Assembly (NCBI GenBank): GCA_018296165.2
Contig: JACKQL020000037.1
Location: forward strand, 451,448-515,447
Origin: Termitomyces sp. T153
Taxonomy: Eukaryota; Basidiomycota; Agaricomycetes; Agaricales; Lyophyllaceae
Reading direction: 5' to 3'
DNA: 64,000 nt
The translations under genes were made by a program, and so were the position numbers. The notes beneath the pieces are model-generated. The model was not told the origin of the DNA and did no database searches. It saw nothing but the letters and a program-made list of their open reading frames with translations. Shown in pieces: positions 36,601-46,823 of the stretch. The first letter of the stretch is position 1. The number at the start of each line of letters is the position of its first letter.

Positions 36601-36786
36601 GATGCGAACGAGGATAAGCCGAAACAGATGATGCTGCAGACGCTGCAGCGGAACCTTGGCGAGGATATGTTTAGGTTCGCAAAGGAGGGTGTGTATGTGA
36701 CGGATATGATGAGTGAGGAGATGGATGTGGATGCGAGGACTGAGTGGATTGTTCAGGTTAAGAGGTGGAAGTGGGGTCCGTCCTGA
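33630..36786 (+). CDS. RXT3: Rxt3 domain protein of the Rpd3L histone deacetylase complex
   Basis: Exons 33630-35630, 35691-36025 and 36090-36786 give about 1010 residues in phase. The first 400 residues are disordered: Pro-rich, a Thr run from (ACG)n at 33810-33845, and an Arg/Glu dipeptide run at 34460-34545. The Rxt3 domain starts at about residue 424 (VHLGTFIWPRVPFPYFF), continues with 'TRLTILIPNAHIPR' and 'RRRIYTDDSDIFLCAVHAGW' (about 560-580) and closes after the first intron. Rxt3 is a structural subunit of Rpd3L, a nuclear repressor complex. A pyrimidine-rich stretch at about 34072-34125 ending CCAG could be a small unannotated intron without a good GT donor; reading through keeps the frame. 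The exon 2 start could be 3 nt later (35694). The protein is longer than yeast Rxt3 because of the low-complexity N-terminus. Confidence 0.82.
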
Positions 36787-36952
36787 GGGACAGGAATTGA
36801 GTTCGAGATGATTTTTTTTTTGTTTTTTTTTTTTTGGGTTAATGGGTTGTGTGGTTTGTTAGTTGGCTATGTTGTCTATCTATTCGAACGTTGTAATTAG
36901 AAGGGTTTTCTGTGAGTCTGCGTCTTGTGGCGTAGAGAAACATATGGAAACA

Positions 36953-37046
36953 GGGCACATGGTGTAGTTGGTTGTCACGCCCGCTTAGCACATTATCGAG
37001 AAGTGTATTATGCGGGCGGTGCCCGGTTCAATTCCGGGTGTGTCCA
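36953..37046 (+). tRNA. tRNA-Ala (AGC anticodon) with intron
   Basis: 94 nt including the discriminator A. GGGCACA pairs with TGTGTCC, with G3-U70. The anticodon loop TTAGCA is interrupted by a 20-nt intron (about 36991-37010), then T and the GCGGG stem strand. Box B is GGTTCAATTCC. A T8 run at about 37068 serves as terminator. Confidence 0.88.
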
Positions 37047-37144
37047 TACAGATGAGTCACGAATGTGTTTTTTTTTCGGTGAGACACAGAAGAAAACATA
37101 ACATAATACAACATGAGAAAAAAAAGGATAAGCTAATTATGAAT

Positions 37145-37218
37145 TGGCCAACGTGGGGATCGAACCCAAGACCTTCGCGTTATTAGCACGACGCTCTAAC
37201 CAACTGAGCTAGTCGGCC
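37145..37218 (-). tRNA. tRNA-Ile (AAT anticodon), copy 3
   Basis: Reverse complement identical to the two other tRNA-Ile genes. It converges with the tRNA-Ala at 36953. An A8 run at about 37118-37125 on the plus strand is the terminator on the minus strand. Confidence 0.97.
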
Positions 37219-38213
37219 AGTTGTGGGTTAGACAGTTTGAGTCAATCGGATTGAGAGGGGACATTCCAAATATTGTATCTCCTCGCAAGAAGGACAAGAC
37301 AAATTCCACTTGTAAGCAAACTGTTTAATGATCTTTGATGAGCACCACATTGGCTGTGATCAACATGACGAAGAATGGAATGAAATGCCAAAATGAAGGT
37401 CTGAGATAAAAGTATTGAGTTCAGATCAGCAAAATGAAGTAGAACCATGATTGAACATACCTTCCTGCCCTGGGAACCATCACTCTTCAATGTCAGGCTC
37501 AATCTGCCTGTTCAAAACCTGAGTGGATGGAGACCCCAGATCTGGGATCCTTTGTTGCAATTGAGTATAGTAGTCCCACTCAGAAGAATAATCTTCTTAA
37601 GATTTGGAGAAGCTTCTGTCCATGTATATGCCAATTCAAGCTCTCTTTCCAAATTTACACTTTGTCAGCTTTGTTTTATTTAGAAGGAACATAGTCTGAA
37701 CATACTTCATATGATTCTGCATCCTTAGCAATAAGATGCAGGTGTAATAGCAGGGAATGATTCATTCAATGATTTAAGGTTGTCAATCAATGTTTTCTCT
37801 GTAATGGAGCTCACCCACAGCTTTGCAGTACTGAATTGGCAGAGCATGAAGTCATTGCTATTTTTAAGCAAGGATATGCTGTTATTCAGAATTTCACAGA
37901 CTAGACATGTGCTCCAATAAGGGTTTAGCACTGGAAATGCTAAAATGTGTTCAGAAAATGATCCCAATGCCCAAACATTAAGCCTATGCTATGAGTGTGC
38001 TGTCCACTGTTGATAGACTGAGATTGTTTCAAGGTCAGGATGCCAACCAGATTCCTTTTGAAAACAAACTTCTCAGAGGTTGTTATGAAATTGAGCCCAT
38101 TTGACAGAATCTAAGCTTGTAGGAGCAATAATTGTTTTCAAAGAAAGAGTACAACACCTGCTGCATTGTTAATCAATGTCTTTGTTGTAAGATAGCTGAA
38201 GATTAACATACTA
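37219..38213. other. CpG-poor repeat-like region
   Basis: 995 bp with very few CpG dinucleotides and only short broken frames; probably decayed transposon sequence of unknown type. It ends at the Copia target duplication TACTA (38209-38213). Confidence 0.4.
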
Positions 38214-38459
38214 TGTTGGAATTCTAACTTCAGATACTGACAGAATTGGTAAGTGAACAGTCCTCAGTTTGATGTACAATCAACTATATTACTGTACCTG
38301 ACATTGGTAAGTGAATAGTCTACATAATGAAGTCAACATGTGTTTGATTTGAATGTACAGTAGATAGTGACTCACCCTCAGTTTGATGTACATTCAACTG
38401 AGGGTGTAGTCAGATATGTAGGTAGTTGTTTATATATGTGAAGTGATGACAATGGAAGG

Positions 38460-38748
38460 TGGATCGGGCAAGTAAGAGTGGAGGGGTTGCCCAGGGTTAA
38501 TTCGGGGACAGATTAAGTCGCCGCCATTATCCCTTTGTCTCTTTCAATATCACTTTCCCTTCACATTCACTGTTTCACGCTCTCATTGTTCCAACTACGT
38601 ATAAACCAGCGAGCGTAGCAAGCGATGTCCTCGTCGACTCACACTGCGCTCACAGGTAAGCAATCTTCATAGTTTCTACCGCGTCGACTCACACTGCGCT
38701 CGCAGCGCCCGCTCGATCAGTCATACGCCCACATTACATCACGCGTCT
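38460..38748 (+). repeat. DIRS terminal repeat A1
   Basis: 289 bp, nearly identical to 42714-43002 (differences are mostly C/T or G/A). It starts TGGATCGGGCAAGTAAGAG and contains two copies of the motif GTCGACTCACACTGCGCT. Confidence 0.85.
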
Positions 38749-38791
38749 TTTTGTCACGCCTCAGCTCTCCTGAACAGTCCAACCCTCGTGC

Positions 38792-39742
38792 ATGCCGCCG
38801 CAGCCACTGAGGGCACCTGACGGTCGTTTCACACGAGCTACACCCCCACCTCCCACTCTTCCCCAAACCACTATGTCTTCTGAAGCAGCAGTCTCCGTCG
38901 AGGAGTTCGCAACACTCCGCGAGTCTCACACGCAGCTCTACACCATGATGTCCGAGCTCCTCACAACCATTTCATCCATGTCGAACGCCGCCGCACCGTT
39001 GCACACGCCCACGGCTCCCCAGCACGCCGTCCCAGTCTCACCGCCTCAGACGATCAGCCCGTTTGTCCCGCCAATCCTGGGCGCCGGAACCAACGGTGCG
39101 TCATCTGCATCTCTCTCCCTTCGCACCCAATTCCCCGACGTCGATGTGGCGGTGATCACGGCTATCATAACGCACGAGTTCAAGGCCGCAGATCTTCACA
39201 AACTCGACCCGACGAACCGCGACAAGGAAACAGCATACACCTTTAAAGGGTCCACCAACCAATTTGAGGTTAGCCACCGAGCAGCAAAAGAGTACAAAAC
39301 CCCATTCACCGTCCTAATCCCCCTCCAAACATACTTTGACATTCTCGCGTTCCACGTTAACAATGCTGCCGCCACAGGAGCATTCTATCGCTACACCGCC
39401 CATCTCCTGAAGCTCATCGCGGAATACGAGTGGTCGGCAGTCTATGATTATCACGCCATCTTCTTTAACCGCCGCAGAGCGGAGATAGCGGCGGGCGATT
39501 ACTCACAATGGGGTCGTCGCAATAATGACCTTCTCTCAGAGCACGTACACGGTCATCGGAAAGTGAACCCCACGAAGCACACAAAGGGGCCCTCAGGTAA
39601 TCGGGCGCCAGGCAACCCCAGTGAGGCATGCCGCAAATTCAATGACGGCAAGTGCCCCACAACTCCTTGCCCATGGGGACGACCACACTCATGCACCACA
39701 TGCGGGAAGGCTGACCACGGCAAGCACCAGCACAAGGACTAG
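38792..39742 (+). CDS. Gag-like protein of the DIRS element
   Basis: 316 residues from the first ATG. The N-terminus is Pro/Thr-rich. The middle region ('TYFDILAFHVNNAA', 'YHAIFFNRRRAEIAAGDYSQW') resembles the ORF upstream of RT in fungal tyrosine-recombinase retroelements. The C-terminus is Cys/His-rich (CRKFNDGKCPTTPCPWGRPH, CTTCGKADHGKHQ), suggesting nucleic-acid binding. It ends at TAG 39740-39742, and the same frame continues open beyond the stop, so Gag and RT may originally have been one polyprotein or have been joined by readthrough. Confidence 0.7.
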   Translation: MPPQPLRAPDGRFTRATPPPPTLPQTTMSSEAAVSVEEFATLRESHTQLYTMMSELLTTISSMSNAAAPLHTPTAPQHAVPVSPPQTISPFVPPILGAGTNGASSASLSLRTQFPDVDVAVITAIITHEFKAADLHKLDPTNRDKETAYTFKGSTNQFEVSHRAAKEYKTPFTVLIPLQTYFDILAFHVNNAAATGAFYRYTAHLLKLIAEYEWSAVYDYHAIFFNRRRAEIAAGDYSQWGRRNNDLLSEHVHGHRKVNPTKHTKGPSGNRAPGNPSEACRKFNDGKCPTTPCPWGRPHSCTTCGKADHGKHQHKD

Positions 39743-42235
39743 GCTGTGGGCTGGGTGAGTGAGCCTCACACCGCTCACCAGAGCCACCCCACAGGTTTTC
39801 ACACATCGTCCAATGGTCCTAATTATCTGCCACCTCTCAATTCTTCTCTTCCCATACCCCCAGCCCGCCCCAACACTGCGCCACGTGCAAACACCACAAC
39901 CCATGATTCACCAGACCCCCCTCACGTGTCCTCCACTCTCAATGCTGCAGCATGGGATTTCTACTTATAAGACTACCCCGATCACTCACTTGTATCTACA
40001 TTATCCCAAATAATACGTTTTGGTGCAAAAATTGGGTTCACAGGTGACCGATCTGTGAGCCAAGACTGCGTCAATCTTAAGTCTGCCACAACCAACCCAA
40101 TCACAGTCGACACACTCTCTAGCGACATTGCCGCCCAGGTGGCCAGTGGCCGCATGCGGGGGCCTTTCGACTTGGCCCCATTCCCCAATTTTTGCGCATC
40201 GCCCATCGGGGCGGTTGCCCATAAGCAATCCTTGAAAATACGCCGCATCCACCACTTATCATGGCCAGAGGGCAGCTCGGTTAATGATGGGATACCGGAC
40301 TCTGAGGCCTCAATCATCTATGACCTGGTGGACTGCGCAGTACGCGACCTCATCGCATCTGGACTGGGCTCCTTGATGCTGAAACTCAACCTTGAGTTGG
40401 CATTTTGCCACATACCAGTCTGCATAGAGGACTGGCTGCTCCTCGGCTTCGAATGGCTGGGGAAACTATACTTCGACGTCGTACTAGCATTTGGCGCTCG
40501 CTCCGCCCCATACATATTCAACCTATTTGCAGAGGCGCTGCACTGGATCTTACAGCGCAACATCCCAGCCCGTATCCGACACTACCTTGACAATTTCCTG
40601 GGCATTTTTGCTCCCAGCACCCTCCTTTCCCTTGTACGCAGCTCGCTCTCTTGGGCCCAGACTCTAGCAGGGCATCTTGGCCTCACATTCCAGCCTTCAA
40701 AGATTGTGGGTCCCGACACCTCGATCGAGTACCTTGGCCTCGAGCTCGACTCGATCAAGATGGAGATTTGCCTGCCCCAGGACAAGCTTGCCTATCTGCA
40801 GGAGCTCATGGCTACATGGTCGCAACGGCGCCGGTGTACGCTCCATGACCTAGATGAACTCACGGGATTCCTCCAATTCACATCTCAGGTCATCCCCATG
40901 GCACGAGCATTCCTCAGAGGCCTCTATGACCTGGCAACAGCATTTCCCAAGACCCCCTTCACTTCACGACACATCACAAAAACAGCATGCAGAGACATCC
41001 AGTGGTGGGCCACTATTGCTCCAGATTGGAATGGCATCCGCATCATCACACCCATGAGAAAAACGGCAAACATCTTCACAGATGCAAGCGGTGCCAAGGG
41101 CCTCGGTGGGCATTTTGGGACGGAATGGTTTGCCGCACGCTGCCCTCACCGCCTCCGACATGAACATATCCAGGTGAAGGAAATGTTTGCGGTGATCTAC
41201 GCCATCCTCTGCTGGGGGGAATCACTTTGGGGTCTCCATGTAATCTTCCATGTTGACAACGAGGCCGTATTCAACGCAATCCACGATAAAACGATCCGGT
41301 CCAAGCCAACAATGAAACTCGTGCAATTATTGATAGCCCTTGCTTGCCGCATTGACTTCTCTTTTTCCTCTGAGTGGTTATCTTCTACTGAGAATTCTGT
41401 TGCTGACGCTGCTTCCCACTTTTCCTTTTCCCACATGTTCACTATTGCCCCTTGGCTCAATAAGAAACCCTCCTTGAAGCACCTCCAAACTGGTGGTTTC
41501 AGCAAAACAGACACCATCCCCCATCTGTTGCCTTTTATCTTTGGCATGGACTCGCAGCCAGCACCAGACGCACGTACTCAACCGGCCAAAGGCAATTTAT
41601 TCTCCACGTACAGCTCAACAATTTATACAATGCCGACGGATCAATCCTCCCCGCCTCTCAGCTCACCATCCTCTCTTGGGTTGCGAGCCTCAGCGGCAGA
41701 GTTCAACCCAAGACAATCAAAGCCTACCTGGCCACAGTCCGCTCACTTCATGTTGACGCCAACCTCCCCTTCTCCACAATCGAGTCACCCCTTGTGCAAC
41801 GCATCCTCCGCGGCATTAAACGCTACTATGGCGAGCGAGACCACAGGCCAGTCCAGCCCATCACTCTGCCCATCCTCACTTCCCTCTTGGCAGGTCTCAA
41901 GCCAGGCGCTGCACCAGGACACACGGCAATCCACGCAGCGTGCTGCCTTGCCTACTCAGGATTACTCCGCAGTGGCGAGTTCACAGTGGGAAAGGGCAGC
42001 AAATACAGTGCCAGTCTTAACCTCGCACGAAGCGCAGTACAATTCGTTCCCTCCTTTGAGCATGCCACCCACATCCGGCTCACCCTGCCAGCTTCCAAAA
42101 CCGACCCCTTTCGGAAGGGAGTCACAATCATCATTGCCGCAGCCCCTGGCCAACCCACTTGTCCAGTTGCAGTGCTCAAAGCCTTATTCACCAAACTCCC
42201 ACGTGATGACAACGCCCCACTGTTTGAGCAACTAG
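39743..42235 (+). pseudogene. DIRS reverse transcriptase - RNase H
   Basis: In the same frame as the Gag-like ORF. It is interrupted by TAA at 39968-39970 (preceded by WDFYL; a CAA-to-TAA change would explain it) and then open to 42235. The start of the RT region is 'TLSQIIRFGAKIGFTGDR' upstream of 40055. RT motifs include 'SLMLKLNLELAFCHIPV', 'FGARSAPYIFNLFAEAL' and the catalytic box as YLDN (40583-40594). RNase H follows with 'NIFTDASGAKGLGGHFG' and 'FHVDNEAVFNAI'. The true RT-RNase H probably ends near 41570; the last ~200 codons overlap the recombinase in another frame and look non-coding in this frame. Confidence 0.75.
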
Positions 42236-42543
42236 ATGGCAAAGCTCTCTCATACAATTTCTTTGTCAAATCCATCAGAGAAGCCCTGTCCCTTGCAGGG
42301 TTTAACCCTGGTAGCTTCGTGGGCCATAGCTTCAGACGTGGGGCCGCATCTGCCGCTGCTGCCGCTGGTTACTCCAACTATGAAATTCAGCTCCTGGGGC
42401 GGTGGCGCAGTGATTCCTACAAGTTATACATCGACAGCAACCCAGTCTGCATTCTCCACCTCTCTTCCCTCCTTCATCTGGCCCACACTCACTTAGCCCC
42501 TTTCGAACCTCTGGCTCTTCGTGACTACACAGCCATGGCTTGA
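41575..42543 (+). CDS. DIRS tyrosine recombinase
   Basis: Read in the frame offset from RT and overlapping its 3' end. The N-terminal SAM-like core-binding region is visible ('LPASQLTILSWVASLSGRVQ', then 'TIKAYLATVRSLHVDANLP'). The catalytic domain follows: 'LAYSGLLRSGEF' (first Arg), 'GHSFRRGAASAAAAAGYS' (H-x-x-R) and 'LLGRWRSDSYKLYID' (catalytic Tyr), the R-H-R-Y set of tyrosine recombinases. The frame is intact to the TGA at 42541-42543. The start codon is not clear; expression by frameshift or reinitiation from the RT ORF is possible. It would integrate a circular cDNA. Confidence 0.8.
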   Translation, partial: YSTGQRQFILHVQLNNLYNADGSILPASQLTILSWVASLSGRVQPKTIKAYLATVRSLHVDANLPFSTIESPLVQRILRGIKRYYGERDHRPVQPITLPILTSLLAGLKPGAAPGHTAIHAACCLAYSGLLRSGEFTVGKGSKYSASLNLARSAVQFVPSFEHATHIRLTLPASKTDPFRKGVTIIIAAAPGQPTCPVAVLKALFTKLPRDDNAPLFEQLDGKALSYNFFVKSIREALSLAGFNPGSFVGHSFRRGAASAAAAAGYSNYEIQLLGRWRSDSYKLYIDSNPVCILHLSSLLHLAHTHLAPFEPLALRDYTAMA

Positions 42544-42641
42544 GTCTTGGCTTCTCTCTCTCTTGGGAGGAGAGCCGGCCCTCGAGAACATCAGGACTCA
42601 AGAAATAAAATTTCTTTCCCGCACATCGCATTGATAACTCC

Positions 42642-42669
<28 letters not shown>
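42642..42669 (+). repeat. A28 tract inside the DIRS element
   Basis: 28 consecutive A residues, preceded about 35 nt upstream by AATAAA (about 42604) and followed by 44 bp and then direct repeat A2. Confidence 0.95.
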
Positions 42670-42672
<3 letters not shown>

Positions 42673-42713
42673 AAAACCATTCTCACCACATCACTCATCC
42701 AGCACCGAATTAA

Positions 42714-43002
42714 TGGATCGGGCAAGTAAGAGTGGAGGGGTTGTCCGGGGTTAATTCGGGGACAGATTAAGTCACCGCCATTATCCCTTTGTCTCTTTCA
42801 ATATCACTTTCCCTTCACATTCACTGTTTCACGCTCTCATTGTTCCAACTACGTATAAACCAGTGAGCGTAGCAAGCGATGTCCTTGTCAACTCACACTG
42901 CGCTTGCAGGTAAGCGATCTTCATAGTTTCTACCGCGTCAACTCACACTGCGCTCGCAGCGCCCGCTCAATCAGTCATATGCCCACATTACATCACGCGT
43001 CT
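42714..43002 (+). repeat. DIRS internal direct repeat A2
   Basis: 289-bp direct copy of 38460-38748. The sequence after it is an inverted copy of 42542-42611. Confidence 0.85.
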
Positions 43003-43003
43003 A

Positions 43004-43353
43004 TTTTATTTCTTGAGTCCTGATGTTCTCGAGGGCCGGCTCTCCTCCCGAGAGAGAGAGAAGCTGAGACTCAAGCTAACTACTAGGGACTAATTGGAGC
43101 GAGTAGAGAGATTGGAAGTGTAATGATGTAGTAAATGAAAAGATAACCGTAGAATGGAATAGGATGGAATAGGGATGGTGGGTAGGGCAAAAAGACGCGT
43201 GATGTAATGTGGGCGTATGACTGATCAAGCGGGCGCTGCGAGCGCAGTGTGAGTCGACGCGGTAGAAACTATGAAGATCGCTTACCTGCAAGCGCAGTGT
43301 GAGTCGACGAGGACATCGCTTGCTATGCTCGCTGGTTTATACGTAGTTGGAAC
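43004..43353 (-). repeat. Inverted DIRS end
   Basis: The reverse complement contains the last 160 bp of repeat A (43193-43353) and the segment CGGGAGGAGAGCCGGCCCTC shared with 42542-42611, with about 115 bp of unmatched sequence between. It is either the right inverted terminus of the element or an internally deleted inverted copy. Confidence 0.7.
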
Positions 43354-43493
43354 AATGGAAGGGGTAGAGTAAGGGTAGGATAATGAACAAAGTGAGAGAA
43401 TGGACAACAAAGAATAGTTAGGCCAATGTGATGGGGGAAATAATATGATATGAGAACAGTGGCATTGATATTGGTGGTGCACATTGTCATGGA

Positions 43494-43622
43494 CACTGCT
43501 GGCACTGGAACCTGCTTCTGTTGGAAAAATGGAAAAAGAAACCTGTTATATCATTTCTTTGACAGAATTTTCCTTTTCTTTTTCAGTATTTCCTCAGAAA
43601 ACACTATTGGCTGCCAGCAGTG
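43494..43622. mobile_element. 129-bp MITE-like insertion with CACTG ends
   Basis: Present in the Copia 3' LTR but absent from the 5' LTR (47436-47447), so it is a clean insertion. It has perfect 11-bp inverted ends, CACTGCTGGCA and TGCCAGCAGTG, flanked by GGA on both sides (43491-43493, 43623-43625). No coding capacity. The CACTG end with 3-bp duplication resembles CACTA/CMC-type elements. Confidence 0.75.
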
Positions 43623-43646
43623 GGAATTTCATGCAGCATTCCAACA

Positions 43647-46600
43647 CTCCTCCTCACCAGAAACTCTGACAGTACTGTACTCCTCCTTGTGTATGATTAT
43701 AGTGCTAGTTGAAGGCCTAAGAGGGACTGTAAATGGGTAAAGAGCAGGGCTGACAGGGCTTTGGTGAATAGGTTGGCAACATTATGTTTGGTATCAATGT
43801 AATGAATGCACATATTGTTTGATTGTACATGTTCTTGGAAAAAATGATACTTAATGTCCATATGTTTGATGCATGAGTGGAGCATTGGATCTTCTGAGAA
43901 GTTAATTGCTGCTTCATTATTGCAAAGTTTTGGAGTTGGGCAAGATGTGACATCATATCCTATTTCTTTTAGCAGAGTGCACAACCAGATGCATTCCTGA
44001 GCACTCTCAAATGCAGCTATGTATTTGGCTTCATAAGAAGAGGCTGCAATGGTTTTTTGTTTTCATGCTGCCTATGAGAGTCCAGATCCTAGAACTCCAT
44101 GCATAGCCTCCAACACTTCACCATGTGTTGAAACAGTCAGCCCAGTCCAAATCTGTAAAGCCTGTCAGATTGATTGGTTTGTCTCTGCCTTCAAGGACCA
44201 ACTTCAAGTTCTGTGTACCCTTAAGGTAGTGGGCCAGTCTGATGGCAGCTCTCCATTGGACCATTGAATACAAATCTATGTATTGGGATAGCTGCTGTAT
44301 AGCATACACAATGTCAGGGCAGATTGAAATAGCAATGTAGAGTAGGCAACCAATGAGGGATCTGTAGGCAGTCTTATCCAATTCAGCTATCTTGTCCTGA
44401 GACAGCAATGTCCTATCAATCTTACATAGATTTTGGCCTGGGTCCATGGGTAGAGATAGTGGTGTGGCTTCCAACTGGCCAAACTAGGAGATTACCTTGT
44501 CTATTAGGGCCATCTGAGATAGTTTTACAAGTTGTTTTTCTCTGTCCCAGTCCACTGCAGTGCCCACAACAAATTAGAGTAGCCCAAGATTGGATATGGT
44601 CCAAATGGAGCATAACTGCTCTTTGAAGCATTCATTTTCAGATTTGTTGCTAGCTATAGATAGGAAGTTATTGATGTGCACTGCAGCTATAACTGTGCCA
44701 GTATCTGCCTTGTAGTAATAGATGCATGATTCACAAAGAAGGCATGTAAAACCCCATGATATCATGTTGTTGTTCAGTGTTCCATCCCAAATCTGTCTGG
44801 CTTGCTTCATCCCATAGAGTCCTCATAATATATGCCATACCCAGTCTTCTTTTTCAGGTTCTTCAAAGCCTTCTGGTTGTTCCATGTATTGTATTTCCTT
44901 TTCTGGCAATAGTCCATACAAGAATGCAGTCTTGACATCTATTTGAGTAGCATCCCATCCTGGAGCTGCAGCCAAGTGTATCAGAATTTGCCATGACCCC
45001 ATACATGCAGTTGGTGAGGTGGTTTTTGTGTGGTCCCTGTTGTAAACCTGCTCAAAACCTTTGAATAACAGGCATACCTTGAAGCATACCACCTTCCCAT
45101 TCTTGTCCTGCTTGAGCTTAAAGACAGGTTGTCCTTTTTGTACCTTGTGTCCCATCAGAACCTGGTCTTGAGGCACTAGTTTGTACACCCCCATTTCTTT
45201 AGGGAATCTTAGCTCTTCACAATAACCCACTTCCCATTCTGCCATGCAAGTAGACATCTTAGCTTCTTTCCATGTTCTTGGCTTGTCACCAAGGTCAATT
45301 AAGGTGAGATCCCCAAGCAACTCTGCAAAGACAAGAAGGTGTTTGACATTTTCTATTGTCACAGTGTTTGCCTGTTCAGAGGCTGTATTGCTTGTACTTG
45401 AACTTTGCATCAGATTGTTTGCAGGATTGGCTAGCTCCTCTCAATCATTTGTGGGCTTGTCATTGAATGGAGGCTGTATCATATGCGTATGAAGCCTTTT
45501 CTTGCTCTTGCCTCCTTGAGTCTCTCAGCCACCTCACAAGATCCTTGTACAGCTCATTAAACACACATGATAGGTGGATTTTCAGGACTTGCTTTGGCTG
45601 TGGGAACTGGTATGTGGCCAGAGCACCATGGGCAAGTGGGTTTGTTGTCTGTAATGGGCTCAGGATCCTCTTGCTGTACTTCCCAGTTGTAGGGCTGTAA
45701 GCTCATGTTTGTCATCTGTGGAGAAGAGAGCATCTGTTGCCAATTCTTTTGTTTCTTTAATTGTCTCAGAGTGTATAGTTGTGATCCCCATTTTGTCCAG
45801 GTCTTGTAAGTCAATATCCTTAGAGTGGCCATCTTGTTGTTCTAAAAACCTCACATGTCTTGTAAGTTAAGATTTTTAGGGTGGCCATCTTGTTGTTACA
45901 GAAACCTTACATGGAATGATTTGTAAATCTTGTGTGTTCTGGGATCATAACATTGGTACACTTTTGAATTTTCACCATAACCAATCAAGACACATTTGAC
46001 ACTGCACAGGTTGAGTTTTGGATTGTGTTAGTTGAGGATTAGGACAAAGGTGCAGCATCCAATCTCATGCATATAGGAAAAATCACTTGATTGTGCCATA
46101 GTTCAAATGTTGTTTTGTAGCCAAGGGACTTAGTTCCCATCTTAGCATGTAAGTGGGCAGCAGTCATGTAAAACTTGTTCCAAAGTGAGCTTAGGCACTT
46201 TGAGTCTATTCTCATAGTCCTTGCCCTTCCTAGGAGTGTCCTGTGCATCCATTCAACTTGTCTCATATATTGAGAAGTATATGGAGCTCTGAATTCATGT
46301 CTAGATCCTGTTGATGACAGCCATGCTTTTATTTGAAGGCTTTTGAGTTCACTGTCATGTCCTATGCAATATATTCCAACTTTCTTTCCTGTCTCAAGTT
46401 CTCTTGCCTTTTCCCATGCTTGCAGTGCTGGAAAGGCATTGCTTTTGGACTTGAGGGGGATTGACCACAGCATATTTGTGTAATTGTTAATGAGGTCCAT
46501 AATATATTTATTTCCTTTATGTGATAAACACTTATAGGTCCTGCCAAATCTATCCACACAATCTGCAGTCTCTCACTTGCCCTATGCCCCTCCTCTCTCA

Positions 46601-46823
46601 CTTCTGGAACAGGTGACTTTGTCTGTTTTCCAATAATATAGAAGTCACATTTTGGATGTGCAAAAAGAGAGGTGGACAGTGTACCTGGGAGTAGACTGGC
46701 ACATGCCATAGTGGCAATGACTTGATAGTTCATGTGGCCAAGGCACCAATGCCAGGTGTTGAGATTAACAGGGTATTGTGTGTTCAGTGCATGTTCATTC
46801 AATGCTGCCTGTAAATTGAGCAT
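43647..46823 (-). pseudogene. Copia pol relic
   Basis: Read right to left. GAG-pre-integrase lies near 46823-46600 ('WHWCLGHMNYQ'). The integrase core at about 46590-46040 shows 'RSDRFGRTYKCL'-like and 'YTSQYMRQVEWMHRTLLGRA' segments. Reverse transcriptase runs about 45260-44600 ('GWDATQIDVKTAFLYGLLPE'), with the catalytic box read as HINN (44667-44678) instead of the usual HVDD/YVDD. RNase H at about 44480-43700 shows 'AYRSLIGCLLYIA' and 'HMDIKYHFFQEHV'. There are many stops and frameshifts and very few CpG sites. Gene order integrase before RT defines Ty1/Copia. Confidence 0.8.

Larger units (their letters stand above)
38460..43353 (+). mobile_element. DIRS-like tyrosine-recombinase retrotransposon
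   Basis: The coding order is Gag-like protein, reverse transcriptase with RNase H, and an overlapping tyrosine recombinase instead of a DDE integrase, which defines DIRS-type elements. Terminal structure: repeat A1 at 38460-38748, a direct copy A2 at 42714-43002 and an inverted partial copy at 43193-43353. A second segment (42542-42611) recurs inverted at 43004-43074. This mix of direct and inverted copies fits DIRS-type ends and internal complementary regions, although a fused, inverted, internally deleted derivative at 43003-43353 is an alternative reading. The insertion lies in a Copia LTR and both junctions show AATGGAAGG (38451-38459, 43354-43362). Confidence 0.8.
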
